The notes under the pieces were generated by a model, which had not been told where the DNA came from, ran no database searches, and worked only from the letters and a program-made list of their open reading frames with translations. A program made the translations under genes and the position numbers. A DNA stretch of 64,000 nt from Atherinomorus stipes (Eukaryota; Chordata; Actinopteri; Atheriniformes; Atherinidae), in the NCBI GenBank assembly GCA_023101725.1, contig JALJCO010001224.1, forward strand, positions 186,001-250,000, given 5' to 3'. This document shows positions 61,901-64,000 of this stretch, piece by piece. The stretch's first letter is position 1, and every line of letters begins with the position of its first letter.

Positions 61901-63157
61901 TAATAATTTAGTAAAATGACATTGATTTTGAATTTAAAATAAAAAAAAAAACAAAAAAAAACACTATCACAGACAATTTAAAGTGCCTTGGTCATGAACA
62001 ATGGACAAAAGTACCTGTCAACAGGTGCAGAAGTCTTATTGGATGTTACAGAAAACACCTTATTGCAGTGATTGCCTCAAAGGTTTGCTCAATAAAATTT
62101 TAGCTCAGCAACCCCATCATGCTTGTTTTATTTTTTGTTCATTTGTTATTAATATTTCTGTTGAGCCCCAATACAAAATTATTGTCAAGATGTTCATGAA
62201 ATTTTTATTTATTCCTTTTGTCAATTTCAACATTTTTTCTGGCTTAATGGAAGGTTATGTAAACTTTCAAGCACAACTGTAAGCAAAGGAAATGCCGTAA
62301 ATAAGATGTCACTTGGTAAGTGCTGTTTTGGTTTGACCACAGTGCTATGTGAGGAGAGTAAATTTTTGTCAGCAGTAGAGTTTATAATATTCATAACTGT
62401 CCATGTGCTTCTGATATTTCTATCATGAGATAACATATCAGAAGCAACTTTTAAATAGCTTTGGTTTGAAATTGAATTAATATTTAGCCTTATTTCAGCG
62501 TTACCAGATGACATTTCTAAATTGAGTTATAAATGTTAGCATCACCAGCATTGTTGTTTCTTGACAGTACAATGACATAATTTAGTGAACAACAATTATA
62601 GTGCATTTAACTATTAGTTTTCTCATCAGACTGTTTAAACATCTACCCTCTCATTTTGAATGGGAAGTTGTGTGCAAACTCCTAACTGGTACTGTTCATA
62701 CTTTCCTTATTATTCTATACCACATCTGCTCATACTCAGAACATTGCTTGAAGGGGTGGGTAGTTGTATAATTCTGTTCAAGTTAACATATTGTTTCTTA
62801 GCTTCCATATTTTTACAAGACCTGAGGTCATACTTGTTCTTTCAGGTATTTGGATACTTCTAACCTTTTTTTTTAATTAATCAGTCTTATTTATATTATG
62901 TGGGAGCATTGAATATGTTGAGATACTGTTGTGCAACTGAAATAACAAAATATCAGATATCTTATAGGTTCCTTCTCTGTTTTCTCAGATCCACACCATG
63001 GTGGAGAGCCTGAAGTTGTCCATAACTGATCAGCAGTTGCCCATGTTCATCCGGATCTTAGAGCTAATTATTGCCCTCTACTATGGGGAAATAGGAGGAC
63101 ACAAAGAAGGGGAGGGTGAAGAGGGCATTATCAAAGAGGGAGGAGCAAGTTCACCTG
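20985..63157 (+). CDS. vps13b: Vps13B (COH1), bridge-like lipid transfer protein, N-terminal part; continues past the window
   Basis: Join 20985-21131, 24370-24513, 47727-47844, 59714-59881, 61367-61548 and 62989-63157 gives 309 residues of a protein of about 4000. VPS13-family proteins form long hydrophobic grooves that carry lipids between membranes. VPS13B acts at the Golgi and endosomes, and its loss in people causes Cohen syndrome. The start MLESYVTP and the block SLWGGDVVLSKL are the chorein-type N-terminus. Residues 98-136 are a Ser-rich linker, then come strongly conserved blocks such as LDKRNASGKIEFYQDPLL and SLKLSITDQQLPMF. All junctions are in frame and I see no lesion. The similarity is specific to VPS13B rather than VPS13A, C or D. 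The ATG has A at -3. The 5' end is spread over 42 kb by long introns. Confidence 0.97.
21535..21927. mobile_element. hAT-type MITE, copy A of the ATCGACC family
   Basis: Starts TAAGGATCGACCAATAC and ends in an inverted, partly deleted counterpart (GATGTATCGGTCTTA). The interior matches the reverse complement of the copy at 23254-23673: dispersed CCAAATATCAGCAGG, GTATCCTTCATT and TTTACAAGTGTAC words. It has been invaded by a (TA)n run and a poly-G run. The target-site copies are too decayed to align. Confidence 0.65.
21759..21852. repeat. (TA)n microsatellite and poly-G run inside a MITE
   Basis: (TA)27 at about 21759-21812, then 13 G at 21840-21852. Confidence 0.95.
23254..23673. mobile_element. 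hAT-type MITE, copy B, with 8-bp target-site duplication
   Basis: Inverted ends TAAGGATGGACCGATA and ...CAGTTGATCCCTA. The flanks are TTGAGCAA (23246-23253) and CTGAGCAA (23674-23681), a 7-of-8 match and the 8-bp length typical of hAT. The interior contains a poly-A, (AAAT)n, (TA)n tract at 23352-23416. Confidence 0.8.
24370..24513 (+). CDS. vps13b: vps13b exon 3
   Basis: Residues 50-97 (from ELKLPFTF to KLRDGAQ), completing the first part of the chorein-type N-terminal domain. Acceptor TTTCAATAG, donor CAG|GTTAGT, phase 0 on both sides. Confidence 0.95.
25491..25918. mobile_element. Tc1/mariner-type MITE, copy 1
   Basis: The terminal inverted repeats start CAGTCGTCCTCAAAATTATT and match over about 29 bases with one mismatch. 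A TA lies directly outside each end (25489-25490 and 25919-25920), as expected for Tc1/mariner. There is no transposase, and the interior shares sequence with copies at 35572 and 61803. Confidence 0.9.
26192..26465. mobile_element. hAT-type MITE (CAGTGGTTCCC ends)
   Basis: Left end CAGTGGTTCCCAAACTGGGG; the right end is the imperfect inverse (AGTTTGGGAACCTCTG). CAGNG termini are typical of hAT. The 8-bp flanks no longer match, so insertion is old. A related fragment lies near 27378-27412. Confidence 0.75.
26862..27265. mobile_element. hAT-type MITE with perfect 8-bp target-site duplication and LINE-like insert
   Basis: Inverted ends TATGGCTGTCAAAAGATTAA and ...TTAATTTTTTGACGGCCCTA. The flanks are identical: TTTTTAAT at 26854-26861 and 27266-27273. 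Inside, from about 26995, one frame reads NLGVVQDSDLNFSF, a motif of LINE reverse transcriptases, so the element seems to carry or have received a LINE fragment. Confidence 0.85.
32922..33364. mobile_element. hAT-type MITE (TAGGGATGCACTG ends)
   Basis: Inverted ends TAGGGATGCACTG and TCAGTGCATCTCTT. The flanks GTTTAAAA (32914-32921) and GTTTGATA (33365-33372) match at 6 of 8. The interior has repeated CCGATATCTGATCC words and no ORF. Confidence 0.8.
34846..34946. repeat. compound (TA)n (TGTA)n (TG)n (TA)n microsatellite
   Basis: Alternating purine-pyrimidine sequence throughout, with more than 20 TG units flanked by TA and TGTA runs, and a short CA run at its right edge that merges with the next element. 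Confidence 0.95.
34942..35158. mobile_element. mariner-like MITE (ACTCACAAAAAGTTAGG ends)
   Basis: Left ACACTACTCACAAAAAGTTA is repeated inverted at the right (TTAACTTTTTGTGAGTAGTG), ending at 35158. The right part of the interior is about 85-90% similar by eye to 55075-55262, so both derive from one family. Here an internal deletion has joined the termini to make a 217-bp element. Confidence 0.8.
35160..35194. repeat. (TATG)n microsatellite
   Basis: About seven TATG units between two MITEs. Confidence 0.9.
35195..35570. mobile_element. Tc1/mariner-type MITE (CAGCCATG ends)
   Basis: Left CAGCCATGAAAAAAATTAAG, then AGACCACCCTTGT; the right end is an imperfect inverse (ACAAGGGTGGTCCCTTAATC). 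A TA precedes the left end. The right terminus directly abuts the next element. No ORF of transposase type. Confidence 0.75.
35572..36118. mobile_element. Tc1/mariner-type MITE, copy 2
   Basis: Same orientation and interior as the copy at 25491, including the GATGGGGCTC and GTTGAGCAACACTTTGAG words, with ends CAGTCATCCTCAAAATTCTT and the inverse GAATAATTTTGAGGATGACTG. It is 547 bp, with a longer T-rich right half than copy 1. TA remains on the right only. Confidence 0.85.
37285..37657. mobile_element. hAT-type MITE (TAGGGCTGAGC ends)
   Basis: Starts TAGGGCTGAGCATTG and ends TACCCACCCCTA. The flanks ATGCATCG (37277-37284) and ATGCAATG (37658-37665) match at 6 of 8. It is a full-length relative of the element at 45106. 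Confidence 0.75.
45106..45513. mobile_element. hAT-type MITE, relative of 37285
   Basis: Inverted ends AAGGGCTGGGTAT and ATACCCATCCCTA. The flanks ATTATTTA (45098-45105) and ATTGTTTA (45514-45521) match at 7 of 8. The interior lines up with 37285-37657 along its length (for example ATTTTGATATTTGATTCAAT against a similar stretch, and GAACATATGTGGTATGTCACCT against GAACGTATGTAGTATGTCACCT). Confidence 0.8.
46816..46839. repeat. poly-C run of 24
   Basis: An uninterrupted run of 24 cytosines inside vps13b intron 3. Shorter runs occur at 25015-25029 (15 C) and 43802-43820 (interrupted). Confidence 0.9.
47220..47640 (-). mobile_element. LINE 3' fragment, antisense to vps13b
   Basis: Minus-strand frames read, with one or two shifts, as the C-terminal tail of a non-LTR reverse transcriptase: a segment around LQTAQTMFKLKNN, then RTDIKQRCLTVKGVQLWNN and LCNTLQRFNHIFKN. 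This pattern (LRG, then basic residues, then LWN) is the usual end of jockey/CR1/L2-like polyproteins. The fragment is 5'-truncated and frameshifted and ends about 90 bp upstream of vps13b exon 4. Confidence 0.7.
47727..47844 (+). CDS. vps13b: vps13b exon 4 (Ser-rich linker)
   Basis: Residues 98-136 and one base of codon 137. Begins DDHDSGSSSTSRS and ends in the conserved AAPSDPDLPP. The Ser-rich part differs from the human protein, while the end is nearly the same. Donor CCAG|GTGAGT, phase 1. Confidence 0.95.
49413..49560. mobile_element. hAT-type MITE fragment, copy C of the ATCGACC family
   Basis: Starts TAGGGATCGACTGATAC and follows the same interior as 21535-21927 (CCCAAATTAATATAATGAAG, then ACTCTTTTAA), but breaks off at a poly-A tract. 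The right terminus is missing. Confidence 0.65.
50464..51478. mobile_element. TTAA-flanked, CpG-rich non-autonomous element (1.0 kb)
   Basis: TTAA at 50464-50467 and 51475-51478, with imperfect inverted ends (TTAAAGGCGCTATACCT against TTAAAGGCCCTGTACCT). The interior is GC- and CpG-richer than the intron around it (for example GCCCCGCCCC at 50538) and has a 127-codon open frame (50882-51265) that I do not recognise. It may be the promoter and first-exon part of a lost autonomous piggyBac- or Kolobok-type element. Confidence 0.7.
53521..53724. mobile_element. left part of a split mariner-like element
   Basis: Starts CACTCCTCACAAAAAGGTAG and continues GATATTCAACTTTCGG, the same terminus as the element at 34942. 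It is cut at 53724 by the TTAA-type element. The matching right end is at about 54919-55262. Confidence 0.65.
53725..54507. mobile_element. TTAA-flanked MITE inside the split mariner-like element
   Basis: TTAA at 53725-53728 and 54504-54507. Inverted ends TTAAAGGAGTGATGACAT and ATGTCATGGCACCTTTAA. Interior has CpG-bearing promoter-like sequence and a poly-G run near 54254-54264, without a long ORF. Confidence 0.8.
54505..54917. mobile_element. hAT-type MITE (AGGCTGTCACGATT ends)
   Basis: Left TAAGGCTGTCACGATTGATC, and right inverse TTGTGGCAGCCCTA ending at 54917; ATCGATTAATC-type words fill both ends. It abuts the TTAA element so closely that the shared TTAA lies in both, and its own 8-bp duplication cannot be confirmed. 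Confidence 0.75.
54919..55262. mobile_element. right part of the split mariner-like element
   Basis: From about 55075 the sequence follows the right half of the element at 34942 (AATAAATATTTAACCATTGA, then GTACATGTGCA, then CATTCTGACATCATACAAAA) and ends in GTTTTGTGAGTCGTGT, the inverse of the terminus at 53521. Confidence 0.65.
55311..55931 (-). mobile_element. 5'-truncated L2-like LINE, 3' end
   Basis: The minus strand encodes the C-terminal part of a non-LTR reverse transcriptase: TRLDYCNSLLFGLPQKTL, then LQLVQN and ITPVLQQLYWLPISYRIQFK, and, after a frameshift, RLWDSLPP. These motifs are standard for the L2/CR1 group. The element ends at low coordinates in a short (TTA)n tail (55311-55325), as L2-like LINEs do. 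Its 5' boundary coincides with a perfect hairpin (55914-55949). Confidence 0.85.
55914..55949. repeat. perfect 16-bp inverted repeat (hairpin)
   Basis: CAACAATCCCCTTGAC at 55914-55929 is exactly inverted at 55934-55949, with a 4-base AAAC loop. It sits on the 5' truncation point of the LINE. Confidence 0.9.
57184..57460. mobile_element. hAT-type MITE (TAGGGCTGGG ends)
   Basis: Inverted ends TAGGGCTGGGAAAAAATAT and ATATTTTTCCCAGCACTA. The flanks ATAGATAA (57176-57183) and ATGGATAA (57461-57468) match at 7 of 8. Subterminal palindromes (ATATTTTCATATG... with an inverse near the right end) make most of it able to fold. A fragment of the same family is at 60418-60545. Confidence 0.85.
57846..58240. 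mobile_element. hAT-type MITE, copy D of the ATCGACC family
   Basis: Ends TAAAGATGGACCAATAC and CATCGGTCGATCTGTA. The flanks ATGACTCA (57838-57845) and ATGACTTG (58241-58248) match at 6 of 8. Collinear with 23254-23673 (shared TGGCTGATACCCCC/TGGCCGATACCCCC, and TTCATTATATTAATTTGG). Confidence 0.8.
59714..59881 (+). CDS. vps13b: vps13b exon 5
   Basis: Completes Gly137 and encodes residues 138-192 (YVQSLIRRVV to MDIT), nearly the same as the human protein; one base of codon 193 follows. Donor CACTG|GTGAGT, phase 1. Confidence 0.95.
59882..61366 (+). other. vps13b: vps13b intron 5
   Basis: A 1.5-kb GT-AG intron. Holds part of an hAT-like MITE with CCGATATCTG words (60263-60352) and a fragment of the TAGGGCTGGG family (60418-60545). 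The rest shows no feature. Acceptor TTTCTCATTGCAG. Confidence 0.85.
60263..60545. mobile_element. two abutting hAT-type MITE fragments
   Basis: TAGGGATGCTCAATATTGG at 60263 is the same terminus as at position 1 of the window, and the fragment follows with GCCGATA repeats. At 60418 TAGGGTTGGTAAAAAATATC starts a fragment of the family seen at 57184, sharing TATTTTCAT and AAAATCTCGTAAAATT-like words. Right ends are missing in both. Confidence 0.55.
61367..61548 (+). CDS. vps13b: vps13b exon 6
   Basis: Completes Ala193 and encodes residues 194-253 (PELVLRKVIN to IPAVIK), including the VPS13B-specific block LDKRNASGKIEFYQDPLL. Donor AAA|GTGAGG, phase 0. Confidence 0.95.
61549..62988 (+). other. 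vps13b: vps13b intron 6
   Basis: A 1.4-kb GT-AG intron; about a third is a Tc1/mariner-type MITE. No other feature is recognised. Acceptor CTCTGTTTTCTCAG. Confidence 0.85.
61803..62279. mobile_element. Tc1/mariner-type MITE, copy 3, inverted and with different termini
   Basis: Ends AAGTTGTGCTTGAAAGTTTA and the inverse TAAACTTTCAAGCACAACTG, each next to TA. The interior 62010-62150 is the reverse complement of the interiors of copies 1 and 2 (CAGGTGCAGAAGTCTT, GAAAACACCTTATTG, GCCTCAAAG, CCCCATCATGCTTG), although the terminal repeats differ. Confidence 0.85.
62989..63157 (+). CDS. vps13b: vps13b exon 7 (last exon in the window)
   Basis: Residues 254-309 and one base of codon 310. Begins IHTMVESLKLSITDQQ; the last third is acidic and Gly-rich and diverges from human. 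Donor CCTG|GTGAGT, phase 1. The coding sequence goes on outside the window. Confidence 0.95.
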
Positions 63158-64000
63158 GTGAGTATTGTTTTATATTACATGGCTCATCTCATGACTTAAC
63201 ATGTTGCCTTGTCTGTCCATGTTCTGTTCTTCCTAAACAAGGCAGCAGCCATTGCTCTGGCATCTCTGATCTTAACAATGTTGTGCAAATGTCAAAGCAA
63301 TCCCAGTCAAACTTTGTCTCTGTGAAATAAAGTAAAAGTTTGACTAATATCCAAAAGATGTAAAGGTAAATTCTTTTTAAGCATGGCAAGCAAGTGTGAT
63401 ATAGAAAGGTAATGTTATCAACAACAATAAGGGGTATAATATACATTACAAACATGGTCAGTTAGGAAAGCAGGGTGAGAAGCACTCATTGTATCATGGG
63501 GGGTCGCCCGCCCCCCACCAGCTTAACCCAATAGCAGCATAACTAAAGGGATGGCTCAAATAACCTTGTTAAAGTTTATGAGTAAATATATCTGTACAGA
63601 AATCTTTTAAAGTGATACTCTGGGTTTTTTTTTTTTCTTAAAGGGGGATTGACAATGGTTAAAGCTCTCTGTTTGGAGAAGCAGGACTATCGTTTCTGCA
63701 CAGGAGAAATCTTTCCCATTTAAAGCAACTTAAACCTCATAAATATTTAGTGGTCAGGGCGACCACTGACTTGTCGGACTTTTACAATGCTTCATTTTGA
63801 CCTTGTCAGTTTTTACATTGGCAATTTTTTGTTTTATTTTTCAACCAAAGAATGGGAATAAGCGTCTGAGATTTGACTTGTTTGTCATCCATCTTGAGCA
63901 GCTGTGCATCAGTTCCTCTTCATTGCTGCACTTTTTCTCCTGTCTGCTGCAGGTGAGACACTGACTGCTCATAAGTACTTCACATTGGTTGTGGGACTGT
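63158..64000 (+). other. vps13b: vps13b intron 7, 5' part
   Basis: No coding sequence matching VPS13B was found before the window ends. A stretch beginning TTAAAGTGATACTCTGGG at 63609 resembles one terminus of a TTAA-type element, but the other end is not visible. Confidence 0.6.

Noticed and set aside
63952..64000. Pyrimidine tract and AG before 63953 as the next vps13b exon
   Set aside because: The sequence after the AG translates to residues unlike VPS13B at this position and GTGAGA follows directly, so it looks like chance intronic sequence.
63609..64000. A fifth TTAA-type element at the right edge
   Set aside because: Only one possible terminus (TTAAAGTGATACTC) is visible, and the other end would lie outside the window.

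Overview
This window looks like nuclear DNA from a ray-finned fish, probably a percomorph teleost. It holds two vertebrate genes with GT-AG introns, both on the + strand, and a dense mix of short non-autonomous DNA transposons (hAT-, Tc1/mariner- and TTAA-target-site types) with a few truncated LINEs, as is usual in teleosts. There is no bacterial or viral gene content. The long introns and AT-rich spacers contain only short chance ORFs.

Layout: (1) 1-12600 is upstream intergenic DNA with no supported protein-coding gene. It holds an hAT-type element at the left edge, two TTAA-flanked elements (one a near-complete foldback), another inverted-repeat element and an (ATT)n microsatellite. (2) 12600-16630 is osr2, the odd-skipped related 2 zinc-finger transcription factor: one non-coding first exon and three coding exons giving 309 residues with five C2H2 fingers. 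An internal acceptor in the last exon opens a second frame that fits the three-finger Osr2B isoform. (3) 16630-20000 is the spacer between the genes and may carry regulatory DNA. (4) From about 20000 to the right edge is the 5' part of vps13b (COH1), a giant bridge-like lipid-transfer protein of the Golgi. A likely non-coding exon 1 and six coding exons encode the first 309 residues, including the chorein-type N-terminus. The gene continues beyond the window.

The osr2-vps13b order and head-to-tail orientation match the human 8q22.2 neighbourhood as I recall it. The genes are not known to act in one pathway. Their linkage is old synteny, and introns or spacers of the larger gene may carry osr2 enhancers.

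Most remaining structure is mobile DNA in the vps13b introns, above all the 23-kb intron 3 and 12-kb intron 4. Several elements can be delimited to the base by terminal inverted repeats and target-site duplications. I found no new system of genes. The most notable observations are the conserved dual-frame last exon of osr2, the foldback element upstream of it, a nested transposon stack in intron 4, and a LINE fragment that ends in a perfect hairpin.
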